A DNA stretch of 64,000 bases, taken from the IMG/VR virus record IMGVR_UViG_3300009128_001551, positions 1 to 64,000 of that record; one strand, written 5' to 3'. Origin of the DNA: a virus. A program made the position numbers and the translations under genes. The notes under the pieces are model-generated. The model was not told the DNA's origin and ran no database searches. It worked only from the letters and a program-made list of their open reading frames with translations. Positions 34,766 to 44,342 of the stretch are shown piece after piece (within the stretch, counting starts at the first letter, position 1; the number at the start of each line of letters is the position of its first letter).

Positions 34766-35205
34766 TGAAGGCGTATATTGCTAGCTCATGGTTTACACCC
34801 ACTGCATATGAGGAGGTAGAAACAATAAAGGAATTGTTAACAAAACATTCATTTGAGTATTTCTCTCCAAAGGATTTTTTCATCTGCCCGCCAACTGCTG
34901 ATCTTAATACACAACGTGAAACGTTTGACGGTAATGTTGAACACATACTGGGAAATGATTTTGTGCTGTGCAACACCAGAGATAAAGATATGGGTAGCAT
35001 CTTTGAGGCGGGAGTAGCATATCAGTCAGATACTCCGATCGTGTATTTCTGTGCTGGGCTACCCGAAGGCGCGCCGTTCAATCTGATGTTATCTCAAAGT
35101 GGAATCAAGGTTTGTACGACATTTGATGAGCTTGACGACTATCTTTTCAGGTGTAGCAAAAAAGGAGAGCTCATTTTTGAGCCGTACTATGGGACAATTG
35201 AATAG
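34765..35205 (+). CDS. Nucleoside 2-deoxyribosyltransferase-like protein
   Basis: A 146-aa Rossmann-like protein. YIASSWFTP at the start, then NDFVLCNTRDKDMGSIFEAGVAY (Asp and catalytic-type Glu in 'D..T..E.G.A') and PIVYFC are the marks of nucleoside deoxyribosyltransferase and related nucleoside-phosphate glycosidases. These swap or cleave bases on deoxyribose. Overlaps thyX by 1 nt (TAATG), so both are probably co-translated and act on deoxynucleotides. Confidence 0.78.
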   Translation: MKAYIASSWFTPTAYEEVETIKELLTKHSFEYFSPKDFFICPPTADLNTQRETFDGNVEHILGNDFVLCNTRDKDMGSIFEAGVAYQSDTPIVYFCAGLPEGAPFNLMLSQSGIKVCTTFDELDDYLFRCSKKGELIFEPYYGTIE

Positions 35206-35362
35206 GGAAGAAAGAGTCAGGCTGTGGAATAAAGCATTTTTTAGCAAGTGCTGCGGTGGATACTATAGTGATAAACCCTGTCGAGCAAACACATGCAACA
35301 GTGATCATGAGTATTGTAAGGCACACATAGCTATAGCTGATAAGAAACTACAAAAGACGTGA
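35189..35362 (+). CDS. Small Cys-rich protein, possible zinc binder
   Basis: 57 aa from ATG 35189, which lies within the last codons of the previous gene; the longer frame from 35099 would overlap too far. It has [27 protein letters not shown]: five or six Cys plus two His in 28 residues, a plausible zinc-binding knuckle. No family recognised. Overlaps the dnaJ start by 4 nt. Confidence 0.45.
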   Translation: MGQLNREERVRLWNKAFFSKCCGGYYSDKPCRANTCNSDHEYCKAHIAIADKKLQKT

Positions 35363-36405
35363 AAGACTACTATAAAATACTAGGTGTAAAAAAAGACGCA
35401 AGCGTCGATGATATAAAGAAGTCATATAGAAAGCTAGCATTACAGTATCATCCAGATAGAAACAGGGAAGACAAAGACGCAGAAGAAAAGTTCAAGGAAG
35501 CGACTGAGGCATATGAGGTTCTCTCGAACAAAGAGAAAAGAAGCGAATACGATTCAGGAGGTCTTCATAATTTTTCATTTTCTGGTAATCCAAACGACAT
35601 ATTTGAAAGTTTTTTTTCTGGATTCAGAGGGTTTGACAACAACTTCTTCAACCAGCAAAGACAAGGAACTCGACCTCCACCACAACAGGGTGAAAATTTA
35701 CACATAGGAATCAACGTCTCTTTAAGAGATGCATTTTCAGGAACAGAAAGAAACATCATGTTTGAGAGAGGCATTCAGTGTAGTAGATGTCTCGGCGAGG
35801 GAATTGAAAATTCTAATGATCTACAAGAGTGCGGCTCTTGTAAGGGATCTGGAAAGGTTCATCATAAAGCTGCATTTTTAAACATTTCAATGACATGTTC
35901 ATCTTGTGGTGGAAGTGGAAAAAAGGTAATTAAACATTGTTCGATGTGCAGTGGTGCAGGAAGGACTGCTGAGAGTAAGTCTATTAATATTAAAATTCCT
36001 AAGGGGATAATGTCAGGAGAGATGCTAAGGATTTCAAAAATGGGACATTGCCATCCCGCTTCAAATATTTTTGGAGATTTGATAGTGAGAGTTGATGTCA
36101 TGCCCCATGAGAAGTTTGAAAGAGAGATGAATGACATTCATGGAAATGTTTTGATATCTTATGGTCAGGCAGTTTTAGGAGACAGTATTAGAATAGAGAC
36201 ACTCCACGGTGATGTTACATTTAACATACCTGCAGGAACAAGGGAAAAAGATGTATTTTCACTATGTGGATTGGGAATGATAAGGGGGGACATGAGTCCG
36301 GGAGATCATTATGCTCATGTTAAAATTGACATTCCAAAAGAGATAAGTGAAGAAGAACGGTCTTTAATTGAAAAGCTTGAAAAAATAAGACAAAAAAATC
36401 AATAA
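35359..36405 (+). CDS. dnaJ: Chaperone DnaJ (type I, full length)
   Basis: A 348-aa full DnaJ. J-domain 1-66 with [20 protein letters not shown] (HPD present); Gly/Phe-rich linker (FSFSGNPND... [10 protein letters not shown]); four CxxCxGxG zinc repeats from about residue 139 ([32 protein letters not shown]); C-terminal substrate domain ([17 protein letters not shown]). DnaJ delivers unfolded clients to DnaK and stimulates its ATPase. GTG start overlapping the previous stop; dnaK follows 75 nt later. Slightly shorter than bacterial DnaJ because of a compact G/F region. Confidence 0.93.
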   Translation: MKDYYKILGVKKDASVDDIKKSYRKLALQYHPDRNREDKDAEEKFKEATEAYEVLSNKEKRSEYDSGGLHNFSFSGNPNDIFESFFSGFRGFDNNFFNQQRQGTRPPPQQGENLHIGINVSLRDAFSGTERNIMFERGIQCSRCLGEGIENSNDLQECGSCKGSGKVHHKAAFLNISMTCSSCGGSGKKVIKHCSMCSGAGRTAESKSINIKIPKGIMSGEMLRISKMGHCHPASNIFGDLIVRVDVMPHEKFEREMNDIHGNVLISYGQAVLGDSIRIETLHGDVTFNIPAGTREKDVFSLCGLGMIRGDMSPGDHYAHVKIDIPKEISEEERSLIEKLEKIRQKNQ

Positions 36406-36480
36406 AAGGGTTTCCTCTTATAAAATCGTGTCTACATTTATGATAGGAAAATTCCGATAAAACAAATCTAGGAGATAAAA

Positions 36481-38346
36481 ATGGGAAAAGTACTAGGAAT
36501 TGATTTGGGCACAACAAATAGTTGCGCTTCAGTCATAGAGGGTGATACACCAAAGATAATTACAAACGAAGAAGGAAGCAGAACAACACCTTCTGTTGTT
36601 GCATTTACAAAGGAGGGTGAGAGGCTTGTAGGTGATCCTGCCAGAAGACAGGCCGTTGTTAATCCAGAAAACACAGTATTTTCTATCAAGAGGTTCATGG
36701 GGGCGAGATTTTCAGATTCAAAAGATGATATTAAGAATGTGCCGTACAATGTTGTCTCAGGTGAGGGTGAGCTATGTAGCGTAAAGATAGATGATAAGAA
36801 GTATACGCCACAGGAGATAAGTGCACAGATTCTTTTAAAGTTGAAAAGGTCAGCTGAGTCATATTTTGGATGTGAGATAAATGAAGCAGTAGTAACTGTT
36901 CCTGCATATTTTAACGATGATCAAAGGCAGGCCACAAAGGATGCTGGGCAGATTGCTGGTCTTGATGTAAAGAGAATTATTAATGAGCCGACGGCTGCAG
37001 CATTAGCGTATGGATTTGACAAAAAAAAGGATCAAAAAATTGCTGTATTTGATCTCGGAGGTGGAACATTTGACATATCAATTCTTGAAATAGCAGAAGG
37101 CGTTGTTGAGGTGCTTAGCACAAATGGAGATACTCGACTAGGCGGCGACGATGTTGATCAGATATTAATATCATGGCTGATTGAAGAGTTTAAGAACAAA
37201 ACAGGTATCGACGTCAGCGGAGATAAGATGGTCTTACAGCGACTAAAAGATGCATCTGAAAAGGCAAAAATAGAGCTTTCCAGCACCCAAAAAACAGAGG
37301 TAAACTTGCCATTTTTAACAGCAGATTCAACAGGGCCAAAACATCTTCAAGTTGAGCTTCTAAGGTCAAAATTTGAACAGATGATTGAGTCATTTGTTGA
37401 AAGAACGCTGAAGCCTACAAAGAGAGCCCTAAAGGATGCAGGGCTAAATGTTGGTGACATTGATGAGGTAATACTCGTAGGCGGATCAACAAGAATCCCT
37501 GCAGTTAAGTCTGCAGTTGAGAAGCTCTTTGACAAAAAGTCTAACAGCTCTGTAAATCCTGATGAAGTTGTCGCATTAGGTGCAGCAGTTCAAGGAGGGG
37601 TATTCTCAGGTGATGTTCACGATGTTCTCTTGCTAGATGTAACACCTTTGTCTCTTGGAATTGAGACTCTGGGCGGTGTTATGACTAGGCTAATTGATAG
37701 AAATTCAACAATACCGTGTTCAAAAAATGAGACATTTAGCACAGCAGCTGATGGTCAGACGTCTGTTGATATTCATGTTCTTCAGGGTGAAAGGCAGTTT
37801 GCAAAGAACAACAAGAGTCTTGGAAGGTTTAGGCTAGACGGCATACCAGTCGCACCGAGAGGGATCCCGCAGATCGAGGTTACATTTGATATCGATGCAA
37901 ACGGAATTGTTAGTGTTTCAGCAAAAGACAAGGCGACAGGAAAAAATCAGTCTATTAGAATAGAGGGTAAAGGATCACTGTCTGATGACGATATTGAAAG
38001 AATGATTAATGATGCAAAGCAACATGAAGAGGAAGATGCAATTAGAAAGAAAGACGTAGAAGATAGAAATAGATGCGACAGTCTAGTCTATCAGGTTGAA
38101 AAAATGACAAAGGATTCAGGTGGGCAGATATCAGATCAGACTCTTGCTGATATTACGTCTGCAGTTGCTGATGCCAAGGATGCGTTGTCTGGGGATGACA
38201 GAGAGGCTCTCTTAAGCGCTCTTGAGAAGCTTGAAGAGGTATCTCAAAATGCCGGAAGGGAAATGTATGAGAATGCATCAAAAAATGAAGAGACATCTCA
38301 TGAAAGCGATGACTTCTCTGAAGCAGAGTATGAAGAGGTTGACTAA
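36481..38346 (+). CDS. dnaK: Chaperone DnaK (Hsp70)
   Basis: A 621-aa complete Hsp70. Nucleotide-binding domain: [10 protein letters not shown] (6-15), [26 protein letters not shown] and [10 protein letters not shown]; interdomain linker region [16 protein letters not shown]; substrate-binding domain with [20 protein letters not shown] and [21 protein letters not shown]; helical lid and a short acidic tail ending EYEEVD. AGGAG upstream of ATG. No grpE is seen in this window; exchange factor may come from the host. With DnaJ, a second J-protein and a probable GroEL it forms a phage-owned folding system, likely for virion or replisome assembly. Confidence 0.95.
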   Translation: MGKVLGIDLGTTNSCASVIEGDTPKIITNEEGSRTTPSVVAFTKEGERLVGDPARRQAVVNPENTVFSIKRFMGARFSDSKDDIKNVPYNVVSGEGELCSVKIDDKKYTPQEISAQILLKLKRSAESYFGCEINEAVVTVPAYFNDDQRQATKDAGQIAGLDVKRIINEPTAAALAYGFDKKKDQKIAVFDLGGGTFDISILEIAEGVVEVLSTNGDTRLGGDDVDQILISWLIEEFKNKTGIDVSGDKMVLQRLKDASEKAKIELSSTQKTEVNLPFLTADSTGPKHLQVELLRSKFEQMIESFVERTLKPTKRALKDAGLNVGDIDEVILVGGSTRIPAVKSAVEKLFDKKSNSSVNPDEVVALGAAVQGGVFSGDVHDVLLLDVTPLSLGIETLGGVMTRLIDRNSTIPCSKNETFSTAADGQTSVDIHVLQGERQFAKNNKSLGRFRLDGIPVAPRGIPQIEVTFDIDANGIVSVSAKDKATGKNQSIRIEGKGSLSDDDIERMINDAKQHEEEDAIRKKDVEDRNRCDSLVYQVEKMTKDSGGQISDQTLADITSAVADAKDALSGDDREALLSALEKLEEVSQNAGREMYENASKNEETSHESDDFSEAEYEEVD

Positions 38347-38364
38347 CGATTTAAGTCATAATTC

Positions 38365-38393
38365 TTGTTCATCTTGCATGCGTGTGGTAAAAT
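38365..38393 (+). promoter_or_regulatory. Sigma70-type promoter before the DNA polymerase III gene
   Basis: TTGTTC (38365-38370), 17-nt spacer, TAAAAT (38388-38393) with a TGG extended -10. Lies in the 67-nt gap between dnaK and the polymerase gene, about 20 nt before its start. Probably host RNA-polymerase driven. Confidence 0.55.
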
Positions 38394-38413
38394 TATGATA
38401 TTCATGCGGTAAG

Positions 38414-41400
38414 ATGCTAATGTCAATTAATAAAATTTCTCCGCCCAGACGATTTGTCGGATTACATGCACATGATGGATCAAGTGTCTATGACGGTCTA
38501 GGCTATCCTAATGAGCACATCGATTTCATTCTTGAGAACGGAATGAATTCTCTAGCCTTAACAAATCACGGTCACATGAATTCAGCAGCTCATGCGCATA
38601 ACTATGCAAAGAAGCTAAAGACAAAAGGGAAGCAGTATAGGCACATATACGGATGTGAGTGCTATTTCGTTGATGATCTATCAGAATGGAGAAATGACTA
38701 CAATAAGCATCGTGAGAGGGTTAGGCTTGAGAGAGAGACCAAAAGAAAGATCTCTGTAGATGACGGAGACGAAAGTGAGGGTCTCATTGTTGAAAATGAA
38801 AATGAGACAAAGAAAGATAGAGGTGAATACCCAGAGTGGAAGAGGAGATATCATCTTGTTGTTATAGCGAAAAATTTCAAAGGTCTCCAAAATCTTTTTA
38901 GGCTTATTAAGATGTCATATAAGGAAGGGTTTTATAGATTTCCAAGGATTGACTTCAAGATGCTAAAGGAAAATTCTGATGGGCTTATTGTATCTACAGC
39001 ATGTGTGGGAGGCCGAGCATCAGGTCACATATTCCAGGAATTTCCAGATAAGCAATTTGATGAGCTATCACCAGGATTAGTTGATGATCCCTATGTTCTC
39101 AAGTCAGTGATGAGAAAGCTTGAGAACATGACTGATAGATTTGTTGATGCTGTTGGCAGAGAAAATTTCTTTTTAGAGTTGCAATTTAACGATCTTGTCG
39201 CACAACACCTTACAAATCGATGTCTTCTAGAGCTGTCAGATAAAACTGGTATCCCGCTTATCTCAACTGCTGACTCACATTATTGCAGGCCTGAGATGTG
39301 GGAGGCACGAGAGATGTATAAAATTTTAGGAAGAATGGGATCTAGAGATGATGAGATGCCAAAACTTCCAGAGAAGAGTGAGCTAAAGTGCGAGCTATAC
39401 CCAAAGAATGCTCAACAGATGTGGGAGTCATTTAAGAAAGGCTATGATCAATATGACTTCTATCGCGGTCATGAGAACACAGTAAAGGATTCAATTGGGA
39501 GAACCTATGGCATTGCGTGGGATATGTGTGATGAGGTTTGGTTTGACGGTAACAGCGCAAAACTTCCAGACTTTACAACACCCCAAAGGTCAGCATTCGG
39601 ACAATTAGTTGATCAGGTAAAGGAAGGAATGATAAAGTCAGACCTTCATGAGAAGCCTGAATATCTCGTCAGGGTCAAAGAAGAGCTTTCTGTCATTAAA
39701 GAACTAGGGTTTGAAAACTACTTTTTAACCTTAACTAAAGTGTTTGATAAGGCTAAGAATCAAACCCTGATAGGTCCGGGAAGGGGATCAGGTGCGGGTA
39801 GTCTTGTTAATTATGTCTTAGGAATAACTCATGTTGATCCAATAAAGTATAATCTTCTCTTTGAGAGATTTTTGGGTCTTCATAAAGCAAGCTGGCCTGA
39901 TATTGATACAGACGTCGGAGATCGAGATGTTTTAATCGATGTGTCAAGAGAGCTCTTTGGAGACGATTCTGTAATTCCTGTATCAAATTTTAATACATTA
40001 AAACTCAAATCATTGATCAAAGATGTGTCTAAGTTTTACGGGATTCCATTTGATGAAGTCAATAAGCTCACAAACCCTTTAGAAAGAGAGGTGATGCCTC
40101 GTGCTATGGGAGACCACGAGGAAAAATCAACATATGTTTTGACTCATGAGGATTGCATGAAATATAGTGAACCATACCAGAAGTTTATGAAAAAATACCC
40201 TAAGGTTTCTGAGCATGTTCAAACACTATTTATGGAGTTGAGGTCTATTGGCAGACACGCTGGCGGCGTCTTGGTGTGTCCTGATCTTGAGACCCACATG
40301 CCGATAGTCAAAGTCAGAGGTGAGTTGCAGACACCGTGGTCTGAAGGAATGAACTTTAGGCATCTAGAAGAGAATGGATTTCTAAAGTTTGACTTTCTTG
40401 GTCTTGCGACATTGAAGATGGTGGAGGACACCATTAGGCTAGTTTTAAGAAAGAAAGGTGTTGAAAATCCTTCATTCGATCAGATAAATAAGTTCTTTGA
40501 TGATCACTTAAACAGCAGATATCATGACATGGATGATCAAAGGGTGTGGGAATATGTGTATCATGGTGGGCGATTCGTTCAAATCTTTCAGTTTGTAAAT
40601 TCTGGTGCAAGAAAGTTTTGTCAAAATGCAAAGCCACGATCGATTGATGATCTTGCTACAATTACCGCAATATATCGTCCAGGACCTTTAGCAGCAAAGG
40701 TCGATAAGAAGTATGTAAAGACTAAGCAAGAAGTTGATGCCGGTAAGAAAATATCATACGACCATCCTGTCATAGAGGAGGTTACAGGCAAGACATATTC
40801 CTATCTGTGTTTTCAAGAGCAGTTTATGATGTTAGCACAGAAGCTAGCAGGGTTTGATAAAGGTGAGTCTGACAAGATGAGAAAGACTCTTGTAAAGAAA
40901 TCTCTTGATTCAAACGCAGCAAAGGTTCAGGAAAGAATTGATCTTAGAAAGAAATTTGTAGATGGGTCAGTCAACCTAAGCGGAATGGATAGGGAAAAGG
41001 CCGAGAAGCTATATGAGACAATAGAATATTTCTCAGGATATGGCTTTAACGCAAGTCACGCTGTATCGTATGCAGTTGACTCATATTACTCTGCATGGCT
41101 TCACACATATTATGAAAAAGAGTGGCTGGCGACATGCCTTCAGACGTGGAACGGCTCACCAAAGTTTGGAAAGATAATGGCGGAAATAAAATCTCTTGGA
41201 TATAAGTTTCTTCCTCCTGACATCAATACATCATCTGACGTCTGGGTTTACAGTGATGATCGAGAAGGATTTGTTCCTCCTCTCACAGCAATAAAGGGTG
41301 TGGGTAAGTCAGCAGTTCAGGAAATAATGATGCGAAGGCCATTTACATGCATAGACCAGATGCTATTTACCGATGAAGGAACGTGGAAACCTTCAAAGAT

Positions 41401-42016
41401 GAATAAGACGTGTTTCGATTCACTTTGTAAGGTTGAGGCATTTGGATCTCTTGATGAGATGAAAAGTGGAAAGATCTTAAATCATAGACAGCTTCATGAG
41501 ATAATTGTTGGAAATTATGATCTTCTTAAGAAGGGTAGACACGGTATGACAAAAACAGCTGTGAAGAGAATGATAAAAGATACAGGTCGAGTTCCTGTCT
41601 TTATCAACGAGAAGATTCTTGAAAGTCACGATCTTAGCGACTGGTCAAGGTCTGAAAAAATTGAGATGTGTGTTGATCTAATGGCAGGTGCAGATGAGGA
41701 TCTAATTTTTCCTCCACAGCTTATGAAAAAGATAAATGAGTCTGGCGTGAAGTCAGTTGTTAGCATGAGTGGAAGCGAGAAGACAGTTGCATGGTTCTGC
41801 ATTCAATCTATTGAAGAGAGAACTACAAAAAATGGAAAGGTGTTCTATAGAATGAAGGTATGTGACAATAATTCAGAAAGCGCCTGGCTTCGCGTGTGGA
41901 CGAAGTTTAAAACTGTCCCAGGCTTGTACACAATATGGCTGGCTGAGGTTTCGTCCAGTGAATCGTGGGGGTGTTCTACGTCGTCATATAAGATGAAACA
42001 GGTGAACGTGGCATAG
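38414..42016 (+). CDS. dnaE: DNA polymerase III alpha subunit (family C replicative polymerase)
   Basis: A 1200-aa DnaE-type polymerase. N-terminal PHP domain (FVGLHAHDGSSVYDG, ALTNHGHM, GCECYF) with most metal-type His residues; palm with GPGRGSGAGSLVNYVLGITH, then SWPDIDTDVGDRD carrying two catalytic Asp; RSIGRHAGGVLV; ITAIYRPGPL; FQEQFMMLAQKLAGF; GYGFNASHAVSYA; PPDIN; ending in a helix-hairpin-helix (LTAIKGVGKSAVQEI) and an OB-like C-terminal region. It is probably the phage's main replicase. Start could also be ATG 38420. It coexists with a mini family-A polymerase at 3337. No separate epsilon-type exonuclease is seen; the PHP domain may proofread. Confidence 0.93.
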   Translation: MLMSINKISPPRRFVGLHAHDGSSVYDGLGYPNEHIDFILENGMNSLALTNHGHMNSAAHAHNYAKKLKTKGKQYRHIYGCECYFVDDLSEWRNDYNKHRERVRLERETKRKISVDDGDESEGLIVENENETKKDRGEYPEWKRRYHLVVIAKNFKGLQNLFRLIKMSYKEGFYRFPRIDFKMLKENSDGLIVSTACVGGRASGHIFQEFPDKQFDELSPGLVDDPYVLKSVMRKLENMTDRFVDAVGRENFFLELQFNDLVAQHLTNRCLLELSDKTGIPLISTADSHYCRPEMWEAREMYKILGRMGSRDDEMPKLPEKSELKCELYPKNAQQMWESFKKGYDQYDFYRGHENTVKDSIGRTYGIAWDMCDEVWFDGNSAKLPDFTTPQRSAFGQLVDQVKEGMIKSDLHEKPEYLVRVKEELSVIKELGFENYFLTLTKVFDKAKNQTLIGPGRGSGAGSLVNYVLGITHVDPIKYNLLFERFLGLHKASWPDIDTDVGDRDVLIDVSRELFGDDSVIPVSNFNTLKLKSLIKDVSKFYGIPFDEVNKLTNPLEREVMPRAMGDHEEKSTYVLTHEDCMKYSEPYQKFMKKYPKVSEHVQTLFMELRSIGRHAGGVLVCPDLETHMPIVKVRGELQTPWSEGMNFRHLEENGFLKFDFLGLATLKMVEDTIRLVLRKKGVENPSFDQINKFFDDHLNSRYHDMDDQRVWEYVYHGGRFVQIFQFVNSGARKFCQNAKPRSIDDLATITAIYRPGPLAAKVDKKYVKTKQEVDAGKKISYDHPVIEEVTGKTYSYLCFQEQFMMLAQKLAGFDKGESDKMRKTLVKKSLDSNAAKVQERIDLRKKFVDGSVNLSGMDREKAEKLYETIEYFSGYGFNASHAVSYAVDSYYSAWLHTYYEKEWLATCLQTWNGSPKFGKIMAEIKSLGYKFLPPDINTSSDVWVYSDDREGFVPPLTAIKGVGKSAVQEIMMRRPFTCIDQMLFTDEGTWKPSKMNKTCFDSLCKVEAFGSLDEMKSGKILNHRQLHEIIVGNYDLLKKGRHGMTKTAVKRMIKDTGRVPVFINEKILESHDLSDWSRSEKIEMCVDLMAGADEDLIFPPQLMKKINESGVKSVVSMSGSEKTVAWFCIQSIEERTTKNGKVFYRMKVCDNNSESAWLRVWTKFKTVPGLYTIWLAEVSSSESWGCSTSSYKMKQVNVA

Positions 42017-42927
42017 TGTTATCATTTCCAGCACATACAATATTTGTAGAGGGTCCAGACTGTTCAGGAAAGACGTCTCTGATTCGGGAGATTCATAAAA
42101 AAACTGGGTATCGGTGGCACCTCATGGATAGATCACAGCTATCTAGAAAGGTGTTTTCAGAGATGTATGGTAGGTCTATTGACTATATGGAAGACCATCT
42201 ACACAGAGAGATGTACAATTTAAATAACAGGTATGTTATCATCGATCTGCCGTTTAGGGTAATAAAGAAGAGATTTGAAAAGAGAGGAGATGAGATCCAC
42301 GACGCTAGATCTTTAAAGTCTGTTCATAGGTCGTTTAAAAAAGAGTTTAAGCGTTTAAATGATCATCCGTTAGCTGTAAGAATAACATCTGAAAGCTCAC
42401 CAATAAATGATATAGCTGATCATGTTATAGATGAATTAACGTCACATGAAAAATTTCAGCTCAAAGATGTTGCAGGTATTGTAGCTAAGGTTGTAAGACA
42501 GACAGAGAGGAGTGAGGTCTTCCCGCTCCAGCTGACACTGCATGACGACGGAGAATTTAGGGAAGCAACACCAAAAAGTTTAGAATTTGAGCCAGAGTCA
42601 GAATACTACATAAAGATATTCTTAGCACTTCTTAAAAAGATAGAATCAGAGATGTCAGGAGAAAATGAGTATCTGAGAAAGGAAGATATTTTTTCTAGAA
42701 GGTTTGTATACACTGATGATTCTTGTATATCATTTATTCAAGTTAGTCAGAGAAATAAAATAATGGATTTTCATTGTGTGATAAGATCATGCGATGTTGT
42801 CAGGCTGTTTGAACACGACTTAAGGTTTCTTTACTATCTTGCGTCGGAATGTTGGAAAAGAATTGGTGTAAATTGTACATCTGCGAGAATTAGAATGAAT
42901 TTAAACTCTGCGCACATAATTGAGTAA
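42016..42927 (+). CDS. Fusion: P-loop nucleotide kinase + thymidylate-synthase-like domain
   Basis: A 303-aa protein from GTG, overlapping the polymerase stop by 1 nt. Residues 1-140 are a P-loop dNMP-kinase-like domain: IFVEGPDCSGKTSL (Walker A 13-20), VIIDLPFRVIKKRFEKRGDE. Residues about 155-303 look like the active-site half of thymidylate synthase: Cys237 in DDSCISFIQV, then exactly 19 residues to RSCDVV (257-262), matching the Cys-to-RSCDV spacing of TS, then a helix (LRFLYYLASECWKR) and a final LNSAHII resembling TS 'SNHI'. TS-family enzymes methylate or hydroxymethylate dUMP/dCMP. A kinase coupled to this fits thymidylate or modified-base supply; the TS N-terminal half is missing. Confidence 0.7.
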   Translation: MLSFPAHTIFVEGPDCSGKTSLIREIHKKTGYRWHLMDRSQLSRKVFSEMYGRSIDYMEDHLHREMYNLNNRYVIIDLPFRVIKKRFEKRGDEIHDARSLKSVHRSFKKEFKRLNDHPLAVRITSESSPINDIADHVIDELTSHEKFQLKDVAGIVAKVVRQTERSEVFPLQLTLHDDGEFREATPKSLEFEPESEYYIKIFLALLKKIESEMSGENEYLRKEDIFSRRFVYTDDSCISFIQVSQRNKIMDFHCVIRSCDVVRLFEHDLRFLYYLASECWKRIGVNCTSARIRMNLNSAHIIE

Positions 42928-42949
42928 AATTAATGAGAATGGAGAAAAG

Positions 42950-43954
42950 ATGAAAAGAGCTTTAGTGACCGGAGGTTGCGGATTTATTGGATCAAATCTA
43001 ACAAAGCGTCTTGTGAGTGATGGCTGGAAGGTTGATGTAGTTGATGATATGTCAAATGGACATCTTGAATTGCTTGAAGGTGTAGCCATGAGAGTTGTTC
43101 CTGTAGATTTATTGCAAAATTTTTACAGTGCTGTAACAGATAGAGATGATAAGGCAGTTCTCGTGATACAGGGAGATTTTTCTCATAAGGAGATCATTAG
43201 GAACATATCAGAAAAAATGTATGATGTGGTATTTCATCAGGCAGCGATTCCAAGGGTATCATATTCAGTTGAAAATCCATCGCTGACAACTGATGTAAAT
43301 ATAGCAGGGACTATTAGGCTCTTTGAGGTATGCGTGAATAACGTCGACCGTGTCGTGTGGGCATCATCATCGTCAGTCTATGGCGGCGCAGAAGTTCTTC
43401 CTACAGGAGAGGAAACACAAAAATCACCTAAGTCACCATATGCCTGGCAAAAAAGTGCAATAGAGGATGCTGCAAGGCTATTTGGCGACCTTTATGATCT
43501 TGACATCGTGTGTTTAAGATACTTTAATGTATTCGGGCCAGGACAGTATGGAGATTCACCATACTCCACAGCGATATCAGCGTGGTGTAATGCAATTAAA
43601 AATGGTCTCCCGCTAAGAAGTGACGGTGATGGAAGTCAGTCAAGAGACATGTGCTATGTTGACAATGCAGTTGAGGCAAACGTCTTAGCAGCAACATCTA
43701 ACAAGTCATTTTTAGGAAGTGCATATAATGTATCGTGTGGAGATAGGACATCTAACAAGGAAGTTCTTGACTTTTTTACTAATAGGTTTAGTCATGCTGT
43801 TGTTAGACACGCTCCGTGGCGTCCTGGAGATGTAATGCATACACAGGCAGACATCTCTAAGGTTCAGCGAGATCTCGGGTATGAGGTGCAAGTGAGATTT
43901 TGGGAAGGTCTTGAGAGAACACTTAGGTGGTGGGGAGTAAATGAAGATGAATAA
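42950..43954 (+). CDS. NAD-dependent nucleotide-sugar epimerase/dehydratase
   Basis: A 334-aa extended short-chain dehydrogenase (GalE-like). Start ATG 42950 has GGAGAAAAG directly upstream; the frame extends to 42920 without support. LVTGGCGFIGSN (NAD-binding TGxxGxxG, about 5-16), VDDMSNG, FHQAAIPRVSYS, ASSSSVYGG, SPYAWQKSAIE (catalytic Tyr and Lys), LRYFNVFGPGQYG, and SRDMCYVDNAVEANV. It interconverts nucleotide-linked sugars, perhaps for glycosylated phage DNA or surface-sugar change. Overlaps the cupin gene by 14 nt. Confidence 0.85.
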   Translation: MKRALVTGGCGFIGSNLTKRLVSDGWKVDVVDDMSNGHLELLEGVAMRVVPVDLLQNFYSAVTDRDDKAVLVIQGDFSHKEIIRNISEKMYDVVFHQAAIPRVSYSVENPSLTTDVNIAGTIRLFEVCVNNVDRVVWASSSSVYGGAEVLPTGEETQKSPKSPYAWQKSAIEDAARLFGDLYDLDIVCLRYFNVFGPGQYGDSPYSTAISAWCNAIKNGLPLRSDGDGSQSRDMCYVDNAVEANVLAATSNKSFLGSAYNVSCGDRTSNKEVLDFFTNRFSHAVVRHAPWRPGDVMHTQADISKVQRDLGYEVQVRFWEGLERTLRWWGVNEDE

Positions 43955-44342
43955 GTGCTCGTGGAAAGGACGCAGTGAAAAAGTTAAAAAGCCATGGGGT
44001 TATGAGATTGTCTGGAGTGCACTACCAGGAGTTCATGGAAAAATTTTATCCATTGAAGCAGGAAATAGAACAAGTTTAAAATATAATAATCATAAGGATG
44101 AGGTGTTATATGTGCTTAGCGGAAAGGTTTTAATACAGCATGGAGATCAATTGACATTGACAAAAGAGGATGAAAGGCCGTATGTGATTGATGAGTTTTT
44201 TCCAGGTGATGTGTTGCACGTCCAGTCATGTAGCCCGTATAGAATTACTGCAATTGAAAATAGTGAGATTATTGAAATAGGAAATAATAAGAAAAGTCAA
44301 TTCACAAGACTAGATGATGACTATGGGAGAACGTGCAAGTGA
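43941..44342 (+). CDS. Cupin-fold sugar isomerase-like protein
   Basis: A 133-aa single cupin. KKPWGYEIVW is the conserved start of mannose-6-phosphate isomerase type II and dTDP-sugar isomerase cupins; later HKDEVLYVLSGKVLIQHG and FFPGDVLHVQSCSPYRI form cupin motifs 1 and 2. Metal His and Glu are partly present. Coupled to the sugar epimerase, so it likely acts on the same sugar or sugar nucleotide. Confidence 0.75.
   Translation: MKMNKCSWKGRSEKVKKPWGYEIVWSALPGVHGKILSIEAGNRTSLKYNNHKDEVLYVLSGKVLIQHGDQLTLTKEDERPYVIDEFFPGDVLHVQSCSPYRITAIENSEIIEIGNNKKSQFTRLDDDYGRTCK

Noticed and set aside
38330-38346. C-terminal EEVD of DnaK as a eukaryotic-type TPR-docking signal
   Set aside because: Bacterial DnaKs often end in similar acidic FEEV(D/K) tails; probably chance.
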